Assembly (NCBI GenBank): GCA_013397115.1
Contig: VWZW01000879.1
Span: 992,390 to 1,056,389, forward strand
DNA: 64,000 nt
Source of the DNA: Edolisoma coerulescens
Taxonomy: Eukaryota; Chordata; Aves; Passeriformes; Campephagidae
Reading direction: 5' to 3'
Shown here: positions 13,201-25,099 of the stretch, one piece after another
How positions within the stretch are numbered: position 1 is the first letter of the stretch
Layout: each line of letters starts with the position of its first letter
Translations under genes and position numbers: made by a program
The notes under the pieces: generated by a model
Told to the model about the DNA's origin: nothing
Seen by the model: the letters and a program-made list of their open reading frames with translations, nothing else
Database searches by the model: none

Positions 13201-16200
13201 TGCAGTGATCTCATGAAAGCTGTTAATATTAACAATGCACTAATCTCTAGGTGGGAATCTTCCTTCTACACCCAGGCCAGGCCAGATATCTGATTACAAA
13301 GAACAAATTCTCACTTACAAGTAGGTAGGTATAACTGGGGAGGTGGGGGCTTTTCTACATCTCACTATGAGCAAAAAGTAAGCCAAAAGGTTGGTTGGTG
13401 GGAATAGGGTGGTTTTTTTGTTTTGGTTTGGGTTTTTTTAATCAAATAACGGGTCAGTTGCTGTTATACGAAGTTTCTAAATGTCTTCTCAGATTAAATG
13501 AAGTCATTTATGTACATTGTCATTTAATGCTTGGTGGAGTGGCCTTGCATAGAAGACTGGCAGTTGACAGACAAGGAGGGATGGTTTGATCTCAGCCATG
13601 AGTGTGATTTTGAAAAATTACACTTCTGTTGCATATGAGGGTTTGTTTTAAAAACCGTTTAGTGTCACGTATAACAAAGAAAAATGGCCATGGGACGAGG
13701 GAAAACAAAGGAGACCAGAAGTTTATTTTCCTTAAAAAAGCAGGACAGCAGGCACTAAGGACAAGCAATGCATTGTGATCATGCTCTCGGTGGCTGAGAC
13801 AGCAGGAGGCTTTTTAGGCAGGGCTGGAGTTGTGCTCTTTGGGTGGCTACCCTGCTGGAAGAGCTCGTCTGCTTGCCTTCCTGGAAAGGCAGAGCAGGCA
13901 GCCAGGTGCCCTCCGGCAGTCTGCGGCTTTCGGGATCTGCTTACTTTGCCTCTGCCTGAAGCCAGCCCCAGCCTGGACTCTGTCCTTCTATGTGCGATGG
14001 ATGAGAAAACAGAGGGTGAGGCTACAGGCAGGGGAACAGAGGGGGGACCAGAATACATTTGTGTCATTTTTTCAGTGGTCTTTCATAACTCTTTTTTAAA
14101 ACTTCCAGCATAACTTTAGGGGGAAAAAGGTTAAACTTTTGTGTTTCTTCCTCTGCAAGGCAGCATTAGTGAATAATGCTTCCCTGTTTCTCAGAGCTGT
14201 CAGGCAATAACTTGACTATTTGTGAAGTTTGCAGAAATACTGGGTGCTGTGGACCACCTGAGAACAAAGTGTTTATAGCTAAAGGGAAGACAAATGCTCT
14301 GCTGGCATAAGGAAGGTTACAAATTGAATTTAGCAAGAATTTGTTTGGGGACTGAACTGGTTTCATTATTTCTTTCCTACGTGCGAGTAAGGGTGTGTTA
14401 GCAGAGTTTATAGGTTATAAAATTTGGGAGGCCATTTTCTGCACAGAGGGGAACTGGTGCAGACTTTAGTATGATTCAGAGAGCTCTGAAGTCTGTATGA
14501 CTGGAAGCAGAATGAAACATAGCAGTACAAAGTGCAATATCATTCACCTAGGGACGAATATGAATGTTGTCTTTGAGCTCATCAGTTGGAAACAACCAGG
14601 ACGAAAGAAAGTCCTCATGGCTATGTCCATCACAAAATGACTTGGGCAACAGTGACTCCTCCCACTCACCCAATGCTGTGATCATGATCTATCAGGCAAA
14701 ATGTCTCCAAAAGGACTGGCAAATGTTTAAGCTGTTTGTAAAACATTAGCAAGAGCCTTTCTGCAACTGTAGTCACCTGCATTGAGGAAAAGTGAATTCC
14801 AAGTGGAAGAGGTATAGTGAAGGGCTTGTAAGGTGAGACACCAGGAAACAGAACAACTGTTATATGAAAAAACTAAAAGATTGTGCCTTGATTAGTCAAG
14901 GAAAATGGTCTGAGAAAGATAGGACTACTCCCTTTAAATACCAAATGTCAAAAAAGTGGAAGACATATTTTAAAAATTTTGCCTGTCTCATTTTTTTTGC
15001 TACCCCATTTAAAGGTTCCTGTGGCTCCCTTTCCCCTTCATTTAAAGCTCTGCTCTACAGATCATTTACAGCTGCATTAATGTTATCCTGTTGTTTTAGA
15101 GCTCCATGGGGCTGAAATAGTCAAAATATCAACCCCCACAGTTTTCTAGGTGAGAAAAATGGTATTCAATTTTGAGTTTGTATTGTGATAAGCCACATAC
15201 AGAGCATGTGCTGGTAAGCAGGAAAAGCTATTTTCACCAAAAAGTTCTGCTTTACCAATAAAATTCATCAGATTTTATTCAGCGAAGCCCCATCCAGTCA
15301 AACCACAACTTAGGTTAGAGTAACCACAGGTGAAAACCTCACACAGAGCTTTAGCTAAATGGGAGGTTTGCAGTCTCACAAAGGAATCCTTCCTCCAGAA
15401 ATAAACCCAGAGTTGCTCCTGCATTAATGGCTTGTTTTGTCTGGATGTCAATCTGTACTGAAAAAAAAAAAAGGTAATGATAGATAATTGTATCAGAGCG
15501 TGCATGAGCCATATCAGATGTAGAGATGGTCTGCTTGACTTGGGTTTTGGGACTGCTGAGTGATTTACTTTTTCTGCTCTGGGAAACTAGGGGGCTTGCC
15601 AGAAGCTTTGTCAGTGTAGGGATTCTGAGTTATGGGGTTTGGTAAGGACCACATTGTTCCTTTGCTTTGAAAATAGTCAGACCCAAGGTTCAGCATTTAC
15701 ATCTCTGCAGACTGTATTCAGCAAGAGAAAGCTGAGCTGAGGAGGCTGTAGAGATTGCTTCAAGTGGGTTACACTGTGCTTTCCCTTCTGATTTAGTCCT
15801 AAAGGTGCAGGACATTAACCGAAAAAAGGAAAAAAAAAAAGAAAATTTCAAATAAACTTTTTTCAAAATTTTGTAGATACTCAGGTCTGTACTTTACAAA
15901 TATGATAGCAGTATACTGCTCCATAATTATTTTCTAAATGATAAAGCAATCAATATCTTTTAAAATTCCTGCACTGTTTAGCTAGCATGAATGCAAAGAT
16001 TTCTAGCCTGAGCAGGACTCCAGTTAGTTATACCTATGGAATTTAATTTTACTTTCTAAGGAGAACACATAAAGAAATTATTTGTGCCTATTTTATTTCT
16101 GGACTGCTGATCGTGTGTTGTCATATGGGTAGGATGTGTCCTATTTGTTCTGCTTGAACTCTGTGGTCTGTACTCAAGTCTCCCAGTCATTCAGAGAACC

Positions 16201-17687
16201 CATGTCAAGCAGGAGGGATGACAAACTCCCTGTCTCTGTGGCCAAGCTGATAAGATAATGCTGCTTCATTGCTACCATCCTAAAGCCTCCTCCACAGGCA
16301 GCCCCAGGCTTCTGGTAGAGTAAAAGCAGTCTCTGTTCTTCCCCTTCTTCTACTTTAACAACTAACCTTATTTAGACCCAAGGCTTGGGAAGAATCTCCC
16401 TCCTCTTTTGAGGATGAGAGCTTTTTGTGGGACCTGGACAGCAGAAGGGCAGGAAGATGTGCTTCTGTTGGAGAAAGACTTTAGAAGTAGTAAAGGGAAA
16501 GCAGGTGAAGAGCTTGTTGCAGCTGAGAGAACAGGGACACTGCCAGCTTGAAGTATGTTTACCGAGTTGTAGCAGATGTGGCAGCATGGGGAGAAATAGT
16601 AAACTGGAAAGAAGGATTCATGAATGAGGGAGAGAAAGCTATGGGAATAACAGGAGCTGCTGGATGATGGCAAAGGAGATAATGGGGAATAAGTAAACAA
16701 AGAGATAAAAGACAATGAATAAAAATACATGACAATTCTTCTCTTATTTCTAGAGAAGAATTGTACTGAATCAAATAAGCGGGACTGCAATGGTCTAGGG
16801 TTGTGTATGTGAGAGTGTTTGTTCTGGGATGATGGCAGTAATACCCCAGCCTTCTATGTGGTGGGTTTCCCATGCTGATATTAAAATATGGTGTAAAGGA
16901 AATTTATATTGCTATGTTGATTCTGCAGCTAGAGAAATATTGTCTGTGTGGGAGAGACAGAGAGAGAGAGAAAGAAAAAGAAAAAAACAGAGGGAGAAGT
17001 GGGAAGAACAGGCAAGAAAAAGATAGCAAATATGTCCTAGGGTGGAATATAAAAACAGCAGAGACATGTTCATAGTGTGTGCATGTATGTTGCTGTAAAG
17101 AAAGAAGTTAGTTTGAATTTCTTGGTCCCTAAAGTTAGGATGGGATGGAGAAAAGTTACTGAGATAATAAACATTTCTCAATTTTATCAGCTCAGTTGTG
17201 GTGTTGAATGAATACGTGTTACAGCAATGTTGTACAACAAATGTGAAGAGTTCAAGCTTTCATATTCAAAGTCAAGCTTTCTAGTTTTCAGGACTGCAGA
17301 GGTATGTTTCTATATAGAAACAGGTCATGGTTTTGAAACCAAACTTTCTAGAAAACACATTCAATAATCCGTGGTTGCTAGAGGTATGCATTTCTTTGCA
17401 CTTTTTGTCTCATCACAGTGTTAACTCTGAAAGCTAACGACTGCATTTCACTATCAACAGCCACAGTATCAGGTCTGGCTTTTTTAACAGAAGGGCAGGA
17501 ATAAAAGTCCTCTTCCTCACAGGAGGTAGCTTGATAGTCACTGCAACTGAAGGAAGGAGGAATTCAAGTGAAAAGGATGAAGCATTGTTCTAAAACAGCA
17601 CTTACTTCCCTAATCACAACAAGGTGCCTGCATTCAACATGAAGTTGGTTTGTTTGTAGGTAATTTTAAAGGTTGGACTCAGTCTCT

Positions 17688-17689
<2 letters not shown>
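7276..17689. other. Intergenic DNA, no gene recognised
   Basis: This 10 kb stretch holds no exon I can support. Two purine-rich plus-strand tracts (about 8,580-8,900 and 16,430-16,700) create long minus-strand open frames of low-complexity Ser/Pro/Leu sequence, which I regard as non-coding. A GA-rich microsatellite lies at 16,951-17,000. A moderately GC-rich patch at about 13,780-14,060 is open on both strands for about 110 codons but lacks any recognisable domain. Confidence 0.5.
16951..17000. repeat. GA/GAAA-rich microsatellite
   Basis: A short purine tract with a GAGAGAGAGAG core and interrupted GAAA units. It produces the Arg/Glu/Lys-rich chance frames on the plus strand. Confidence 0.8.

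Positions 17690-17735
<46 letters not shown>
17690..17735. repeat. Uninterrupted run of 46 T
   Basis: A pure poly-T of 46 bases, the longest homopolymer in the window. On the minus strand it is a poly-A, but no AATAAA precedes it within the adjoining 35 bases (CTTTGATATTAACAGCAGGTG lies next to it). It may be an expanded mononucleotide repeat or an old retro-insertion tail. The exact length is unreliable in most sequencing chemistries. Confidence 0.9.
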
Positions 17736-20700
17736 CACCTGCTGTTAATATCAAAGAGGAACCAGCTGTAGCTTTAGGCTAGAACAAAATTTTACACTTA
17801 AACTAAGAGCTGAGATTGCTAGTTGCATAAAAAAAATTGCCAGTGATGGAGCAGTAGGACTTTTCATGAACTGTTCAAACCATGTTGGGGAAAACTCTGC
17901 TTCTTTTTACTGGTTGTAAAATTTGGGAAAGTGAAGACGGGTTGCAGGAGAGAGTTATAGGGGAAAGCTGGCATCCCTGGTTGTGACAATAGCTATGTGC
18001 TAGCAAGATGCCCACACAACTCATGGTGAATGAGTACAATATAAGACAGTATTAACCTTTCCTTTCAGATTTTTGTTAAATCTATTCTTCAGTTCATGTA
18101 AAGAATAGAATTTTTATGTTCCAATTGAGTACAGAATAGAAATAACTTATTTGTCTGCAGCAAATAGCAAATTATAACAAATTTCAATAATAAATTAACT
18201 CTAGATTTCATTATAAAAACAGAAATGTAGAACTACAAAAATCCTGATAACGTTATTTATTTTTCTTGCAATGAAAATGGCTCTTCCAACAGTACTAGGT
18301 AACAACACTGCTATTGCCCACCATGCCAACCATTACATCCTTTGCTGTTTGTGTTTCATTACTGCTTCAGAGGCCCTGGTCCCAAGCCACGACCCTGTTC
18401 TACTGGACAGGATTCAAAAGATGGTTTTTGCATCAAAGAGCTTGTAATGTTTATGGTGTTTGAGTTTATAATAAAGCATCTCAGTAAAGAGAGCTGCTAC
18501 TGGAGTTTTAATTTATTTAAAAGACAGTATTTCTGGAAGAGTGTCCCCTACTTTAATAACAGTAACTTAAACCCAAGCAGCCATTTTGCCCTCTGAAAAC
18601 CCTCTAAATAAAACCAGTAAGTATCTGTTCTTTGTCCTACATAGGAAAGCACAAAATGCTAGATGGCTTCCTAAGGTTTTGTTTGGCTTCTTTCATAGTC
18701 TTTTATATGAAAAAAAAGTGAGTACAATTGTTGTAAATGTTTCCCTTTGTACATTGACACTAGCTTTTTTTTTTTTCCATTTTAAAATTAATCTTATTCT
18801 TTTTTTATTACAATTTAATATTTAGTAATACGTCTGCCTGGAAATTTTGTGATTAAAAATGTCCTACCTTTGCATATGAGGCATCTTCTTTCCATAAAGA
18901 ATTGTAGTTTTTCCCTGGAAAATAATGCGGAAGACTTCTCATGTTTTGTGTGTTTCTAGAAGGAAGTAAAAAAATTGGCAGGAAAAGACAAGGTCTTTAC
19001 ATTTTTTTTTTAATGTACCCACTATCACACATCACAGAGCATAGCACTTCTAGAGAAACTTTTGTCATATATAGTTCCAGCCACAGAACCTTTCAGCTGT
19101 GTTGAAAGCTGAGCAGAAAGTGAAATGACATAGCAGAGCTGAACGAAATACTGAAAGTAAACAAGATATTTATCTACCTTTTCTAATAATTATTTTTCTG
19201 GATGTCAGTTATCTCTGAAACAGACCTGGACTTCTTCAAAAAGAAGGTTTTTTGATTTTCTGAAAGAATTGCTGTTCATTTTGTATCTCACAGTATTTCT
19301 TCTGCACCTGGAGTAGGTAATTCCCCCAAAATATTCTCAAGATGGCTGCTAGCACATGTTTGCATGTTAGCAACACTTGCAGTTATTATTCCTGTGGAGA
19401 AGAGGTGGCTTAGATGAGTGTTTGTGGGAATCAAAGAAAATGGCTGATACATACCCTTTAAACAAACTAACTCCTTGCATGAGTATGGTGTTTGAGAATA
19501 GTCCTTTGTAAGAACAAACTCTTATGAAGTAAGAGATTCTATAAATTACTCTAAAGGTTTATAGAATAAGACTTTAGGAAACAATGTCTTTTCTGGAGGT
19601 TTCTAATTTGTGATAGCAATTCCGTAGCTGGATGGTAATTACTATATTCTGTAAGATCGTTTAACAGAAAATCCCTGGAAAAAAAAAAAAACCACAATTA
19701 CTTTTATCAACTTGCTCAGGACTTTTCTATAAATATTTTTACTTGTACTTACTCAGCCTCAGAACTTGGGTTTTAGCTGCATTTAGCCTTTTGTTGCCCC
19801 TGCCCCACTTTTCCAGCAGATTGCCTTCTCTCTATTTCATTGTGGCTGCTTCTGTCTCACCCACATTCAGGTGGTTGGTTCTGTCAGCTCCTCTACTGCT
19901 GTCATCCTACATTTTTGCAAACTCCCTTTCCCTATAGTCTGTCCTATTTCTTCTTTTTTTTCCAAGGAATTGATTATACACCATAGAATGGACTCAGGAC
20001 ATAAAGATAAGAGGATTTACCAGGCAAAAGAGTGGGACCAGATAAAACATGAGTCACTGTCATTCTTAAAATGGAACAGACAGAATTGGGAAAGAACAGG
20101 TGTTTGGTTTTAAGCTGTATTTAATACCAAAAAGCCTTTGTTATAACTTGATTTTACTTTTTCTCCACACTGTTTTCCTTCAAGTACTTTGACTAATATT
20201 GCCAAATTATTGCCAAACAGGCTTAATTGCTGCTTTCAAACCAGGCCTATGCTTGTAAGTACAATGCACCTGATGGCTTCAGTGACCTCCTGATGGCTTC
20301 AGTGTTCTCTGACTCCTGAATTCTTGTGAAATCACATTTACCCATGTAAATATAACTAAAATCCTTTGCTCGTGGTTGCACTGACACAGGGCATTTGTAC
20401 CAGAACCCTTGCACCTGGCACAAGGAAATGCACCAGAGTATTTTAACTTGCATTTTGTTGGTTTCAGTGTTTTAAAATCCATTTTTCTTCAGGGGGAGGG
20501 GGTGTGTGGGGGGATGACGTAGCAAATCTCACTGTTTCATATTGGAGTGGGTGAGACTTTTCTGGTAAATGACGTGGGTATATGGTTAGTACCACAGTGG
20601 GATCAGTGACATCATTGCTCGGTGGCAATGGAAATTTTGATGCTGACTGAGCAATGAAAACCCAGGTTGACATTGATGAGCAAATGTGATTCACCACTAA

Positions 20701-22049
20701 TTTATCCCCAGGTATTGAGATGGCCATGAAGCATATTTAACTTGTCTGCAAATCTATATTATTTACAAATAAGTATGTAGAGAGCTTGAAAATTAATTTT
20801 CACTGTCATCTAACTTTTCTCTGTGATTGCTTTTGCTTGCCCAGACAAGCAGCAGGTGACCAATCAGGTATGAATTGCCAATGGCTAATGAATAGTAATC
20901 AAATGAATAGTTTGTAAATAACTCTTAACCTGAAAGCTGCTTTTCTAGAATATCTGATGATTTCTTACAAATCAAAATGTATTTTTCCTGTTTGATGAAC
21001 AGGATGCATATTTATACATGCACAATTGACATGCCTTGTATAAATATGCAGATATCCAGTCTGAGGCAGTGATATTTGAACAACTGCAGTTTGGATGAAC
21101 AGCAATTGAGGAATTTAGCATAGATTAGCATAGTTAAACAAGATTTCTACAATTATAAATTAACAATGTAAAGTTTCAGTAATTTACTCTTGACATTGAC
21201 AAAACAATTTGGGACTAACCTGTCTAAAGGACCTGCTTTAATTTTTTCAGGTGACTGGCTCTTGCTTTTTGTCAGTTATTTCAATCTGATTAGATCTTTC
21301 AATTTAAACATTTTAGTACAAGAGTTTTTCTAATAAGAAATTGTTAATTGCTAAACAAAGAGGCTGCAATGACAAAATACAATTCACAGAAATTTTGTTT
21401 CCTTTCTCTCGGAGAATTTAAATATTCGCTGAATCTCTAGTCATTGTAAAGAAGTTTTCAGGGAAAAGCTCTCTATGTAATGGTTGGACTTAAGGAAAAT
21501 AAGAGCATCTCACACAAACAGGCATATGAAATAGAAGTTATTAAACTGTTTTGATAAAGTTAAATGTACTAAGAGAAAGTGGATCAGAAAAGCAGCTTCA
21601 GTTTTCTGCATTTCAGTTCAGGATTTTTAGGCAACAGGTTTTAAGAACCATGGAGATGGAAACAGTTTAGTAAAACCTATCTGAGTCTTCTTGTTTTGTT
21701 TTGCGGGTTTTTTGTTTGTTTAATTAGAGTCTATAATCTGTTTTTGCATTCTAAACCTTTTTGAAACTCGGTGGATTGTTTCTTCCTGTTACTGAACATT
21801 CAGCTGGCTGGAAATGCACTTTAATTTGAAAGCGTTGCTATTTTCAGAAGAACATCTTTTTCAGCGTTACAGATTGATACATAAAGACTCTAGCTTTAAC
21901 AGGAGTTGGTGTGTGTTCTAGCATTAAAAGAAGTCCTGAAATGATAAATATAAAATACTTGAACGATTTAAAATAAAACCCAAAAGCGTAGGTTTACACT
22001 GTTTTCAAAGCAGGAGTCGAAATTCGAAAGAGCGAGCCTAGTTTTGAAC
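17736..22049. other. Intergenic DNA upstream of CpG island
   Basis: AT-rich DNA without recognisable exons. It contains a G-rich stretch followed by three cAMP-response-like motifs (20,491-20,614), a perfect 16-bp direct repeat with a period of 20 (20,269-20,304), and a TAAT-rich segment around 20,850-21,200 that would be a reasonable place to look for a conserved enhancer. None of these is proven functional. Confidence 0.5.
20515..20614. promoter_or_regulatory. Cluster of CRE/ATF-like motifs
   Basis: TGACGT occurs at 20,515-20,520 and 20,570-20,575, and TGACATCA at 20,607-20,614, all within 100 bases. They sit about 4.5 kb upstream of the PDE10A start codon. TGACGT is the half-site bound by CREB/ATF proteins. 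The functional claim is inference only. Confidence 0.25.
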
Positions 22050-22730
22050 GGCAATAGGAAGACTGCGGCAGTTCGATGAGGATTCCCGCCGGCACCTGGA
22101 CCCGGTAATGCAGCACCTGGAGCGGCGGCGGACGGCGCAGAGGTCTGGTCTCCGGGAAGGTAGAGGAGCAAAACAGATTCTCCCGCTTTTCGGGTGCCCT
22201 GTTGGCAGCGGCAACACCAACATCTTTTCCGCCAACGTCCGCAACGTTTGCGGCGGTGCCCGCTCCGTCCCCGCCGCGGGGCAGCGCCCGCCCCGGCAGC
22301 GCGGGGACCCCTCCGCTCCTCAACAAAATCTACTGCCAGCGGCACGGCGGCGGCCCCGCCTGGGTGGGCACCAGCGTGGCGGCCGCTTCTCCGCCCGCTG
22401 GCGGGTGGGAGCGCCGGGGGGATGCGCCGTCTGCCTGGGGAGAGCGGTTCCCTCCGCCCCGTCCAGGTTATCTGCGGGGCAGGAGCCCCGGGCGCGCTGT
22501 CCCCCTGCGGTGGGGTGGCACTGCGGCGGGCACCAGTCCCTCGCAGCCGGACCCCGGAGGTGTCCCCGCGCTGGCGGTCGACGCTGGGGGTGCCCCGAGG
22601 GAGCTCCTGCCTGGCGCTCGGACAGCCCGCGCTGAGCCCCCGCGCCCCCTCCGAGGGCGGGGGTAGCCCCGCTGCCCGACAGCTGCCGCCGGCCGAGGGG
22701 AGGCGACGGCCGGGCACCGCGGCCCCTGCC

Positions 22731-22740
22731 CAGGTGAGCG
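22731..22740 (+). other. Strong candidate splice donor in upstream CpG island
   Basis: CAG followed by GTGAGCG gives a near-perfect vertebrate 5' splice site, with the GT at 22,734-22,735. It closes a roughly 680-base GC-rich segment and is followed by less coding-like GC sequence. It could end a non-coding first exon of PDE10A or of a separate transcript. No RNA evidence is available here. Confidence 0.3.
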
Positions 22741-23786
22741 CCGCCGCTTCGGGGCGAGGGCAGGGGCGCCAAGGGCTGCAGCGGCTGCCCGGGTGATGAA
22801 CGATGATGGCCGGTTCCCGGCGCTGACCGGGCTGGGGGCGCGGCTGTCCCGGAAGGGGAGCTCGGCGGCGGGCTGCCCGCAGCCCTGGGGCTCCGTCGTG
22901 CCGACGGGCGGCGCGGGGCATTGGCTCCACGACGGCCGTGGTCTCGCTCGGCCCGGCCCGAAGGGAGCACCCCAGCCGGAATGAGGGATGCCCCGAAGCC
23001 GACTGGCGATGCCGGCCAGCCTTTCCTGCTGCTGGAGATGAACTCCGGTGGGTTCGGACCTCTCCTCCTTCCTCTCGGCAGCTGGCGCCCAGGGCAGAGA
23101 GACTTTAGGGCGAAAACGAAATACACGCGGCGGGGGCTTTGAGCGCGGTCATCGGCCCCGCTCCGATCCGAGCCCGCCTTTGGGCTTCCCTTGGCCGGCC
23201 GTTCGGCCGGCGGCTGCCCCGCTGAGGGCCGCCGTAGCGCGGACCGCCGAGGCGCCGGAACGGGCGGGCTGCGGCCGGGATGGCGGGGTGAGGCGGCGGG
23301 GCGGGACCCCAAATGCCCAAGGACCCCAGCGCGGGGTCGAGGTGGCGGCTGGCCAGCCCGACAGGCTCCAGTGGCGAGTGACTGTGTTGTGCTTGCGGAG
23401 CAAGGCCGGTGGCAGCCCCGGGGCCACACTGCACCTGAGAGCAGGGTCTAAGGCAGCCCCCCCGGGGAGCCGGAGGGCTGGGTGGCTGTCAGTGTGCCAA
23501 GTGGTGGGAAAGGCGGGGGGGAGCCGAAGCAGACACGTGTGATGCTGAGCGTCGGGCAGGGTCTGTGCATCTTCGCGTAGAAACGGTGTTGGTTGCCTCG
23601 CAGAAACGGAGGGGCAGCTCTGGCGTCTGCATTCCAGGCACAGCAGGGCGTCTGCCTTTTGATCTCAGCGGCTGGAAATATATGTTTAAAATAAGGACAC
23701 CACATAGGGAGGATCTTTTCCTCCTGTTTCTCCCGCTTTCCCTTTAGGTAACCGCTGTGCCGTAGCTCCCGTGTGCGCGCCTAGCA

Positions 23787-23822
23787 GTGAGAGGAAGGGA
23801 GGGAGGAAGGGAGGGAGGGAGC
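23787..23822. repeat. GGGA/GGAA simple repeat
   Basis: Tandem GGGA and GGAA units (GAGAGGAAGGGAGGGAGG and similar) inside the CpG complex. A tract of this kind is prone to length variation and may form non-B structures. Confidence 0.8.
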
Positions 23823-24290
23823 TTGGGAAGCGCTGGCTCCGCCAGTGGGCGTTTTCTGGCGGCCGGGGCTGGTGCTGGAAGCGGCACTGCAGTGACTGTA
23901 TCTGCCTCTTTGCAGGCGAGCGCGCTCATACGGGGCAATATTTGCCTCGCTCGAAGAAAATACAGATTGTTGCCGTTTTCTTGCTTTGAATGCGAGGTGG
24001 GAGCATGGGGAAAAGCGGACTTTAAAAGGGGATTGAAACCGCTTGGCGGTCAGTAGCGCCCTGTCCCCCCCGGCCTAAAGGGGGAACGGAAATGTGAGGA
24101 TTTTATGAGGGCGGGGAGCCGGGGTGCGGAGGAAATACTGCCCGGGAGTTGCCGGAGGGAACGCAGGACCGATCCGCGGTATCCCCTTGTTTGGCTCCGT
24201 CCTTTTGCGGCTTCCCCTTTCGCTTTACTCCGGTATCTGTGCTAGACGTCCTGCCTTAAACTGCCGCGAAAGGGAGGGAAGAGCGGAAGC

Positions 24291-24493
24291 ATGTCCAACC
24301 CGGAGAAGCGGATCTTATCCCGCCCCTCGGCCCCCCTGGCTGCAGCACCCGGGGAAAAGCCCGGCTCCGGCAGCCGCCCGCTCCACTCCCATGGCCAAAG
24401 CAGTGGAGGTGGAGGCAGCGGCGGGTCTTCTCCTCCTCCTCCCGCTCCTGGAGGCGACTCGGCTCCCTGCAGCTCCCTCTCTCTCCTCCTAAC
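24291..24493 (+). other. ATG-started open frame running into the assembly gap
   Basis: An ATG at 24,291 with A at -3 starts MSNPEKRILSRPSAP and continues as Gly/Ser/Pro-rich sequence to the edge of the gap, 67 codons later. With the gap at its stated 69 bases, this frame leads to Glu- and Gln-rich sequence and stops at 24,806. If the true gap length is 1 modulo 3, it would instead run into the frame of the PDE10A exon. It could be an upstream ORF, the start of a long PDE10A isoform, or a chance frame in GC-rich DNA. The sequence cannot separate these. Confidence 0.3.
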
Positions 24494-24562
24494 NNNNNNN
24501 NNNNNNNNNNNNNNNNNNNNNNNNNNNNNNNNNNNNNNNNNNNNNNNNNNNNNNNNNNNNNN
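24494..24562. other. Assembly gap of 69 N
   Basis: Sixty-nine undetermined bases lie in the GC-rich promoter region. Gaps like this are common in bird assemblies, where high-GC, repeat-rich segments sequence poorly. The stated size may be an estimate, so frames on the two sides cannot be joined with confidence. Confidence 1.
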
Positions 24563-24732
24563 GTCTCTAGAGCGGCAGCGGCTCCTTTTCTCGTTCCAAT
24601 CCCCTCCTTCTCCTCCGCTTCTCCATCTTCTTTTTATTTCTTGCCGCCGCCTCCTCGTTTCCCCTCCTCGTTTTCCTTTAACCTCACAAGTCTCCAAGGG
24701 AGGGAAGGAGGAGGAGAGGCAACGAGAGCGGC

Positions 24733-24768
24733 AGGAGGAGGAGGTGGAGGAGGAGGAGGAGGAGGAAG
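24733..24768. repeat. GGA trinucleotide tract
   Basis: A (GGA)n tract, with one GGT and a terminal GGAAGAG interruption, lies about 330 bases before the PDE10A ATG. In the PDE10A frame it reads as glycine; in the neighbouring frame it reads as glutamate. Confidence 0.85.
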
Positions 24769-24781
24769 AGATGTTGGCGGA

Positions 24782-24798
24782 GCAGCAGCAGCAGCAGC
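24782..24798. repeat. CAG/GCA trinucleotide tract
   Basis: Five CAG units follow the GGA tract after a short spacer. In the PDE10A frame they read as alanine (GCA); in the neighbouring frame they read as glutamine. A second, shorter GCA tract lies at 24,966-24,981, also alanine in the PDE10A frame. Confidence 0.85.
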
Positions 24799-25099
24799 TC
24801 ACTTGATCGCCCATCCAGGCGGCAGCGGCAGGAGGAGACTCTTCTGTTCTTCCTCCATCCAGGGCTTGCTGCTCCGTTCCGCAGCCGGCGGCGCCCGGCA
24901 GCACCACTCCCGGCTCCTCCTCTCCCCAGCCGCCTCTCTCCCGTGGTCCTGCAATTCCCTCGGTGCTGCAGCAGCAGCAGCCCGCGGCGACGGGATCCGA
25001 GGAGGCGACGGCCCCGGCGGGAGCAGGACTCCTAGGCGGCAGCAGCGGCAGAGAGGCGCCTTGTTCTCCTTCTCGTCTCCCCTGCTCCTAGGGCCAGAC

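Larger units (their letters stand above)
24563..25099 (+). other. PDE10A: PDE10A 5' leader, open in the PDE10A frame
   Basis: This segment directly precedes the PDE10A start codon and is expected to be 5' UTR. In the frame of that start codon, all 179 codons from the gap to 25,099 are free of stops but contain no ATG. The next frame is closed early by a TAG at 24,568-24,570, and the third by a TGA at 24,804-24,806. The open frame reads as Ser/Pro-rich, then an all-Gly tract from the GGA repeat, an Ala tract from the GCA repeat, and Arg/Gly-rich sequence. It could be a genuine N-terminal extension continued from beyond the gap, or simply GC-rich leader. Confidence 0.5.

Noticed and set aside
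12869..13208. About 100-codon frames open on both strands
   Set aside because: No similarity to any family I know. It might be a conserved non-coding element, but nothing in the sequence proves it.
16368..16790. 140-codon minus-strand Ser/Phe-rich frame
   Set aside because: Again a purine-tract complement, with no domain and overlapping open frames.
20269..20304. 16-bp perfect direct repeat with a period of 20, and similar short duplications at 31,785, 40,323 and 58,197
   Set aside because: Such local slippage duplications are common in non-coding DNA; two copies only, and no further structure.
21968..23429. Two long minus-strand open frames (320 and 369 codons) in the upstream CpG island
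   Set aside because: They overlap each other and several plus-strand frames, are Arg/Pro/Ala/Gly-rich with no domain, and are explained by the scarcity of stops in GC-rich DNA.
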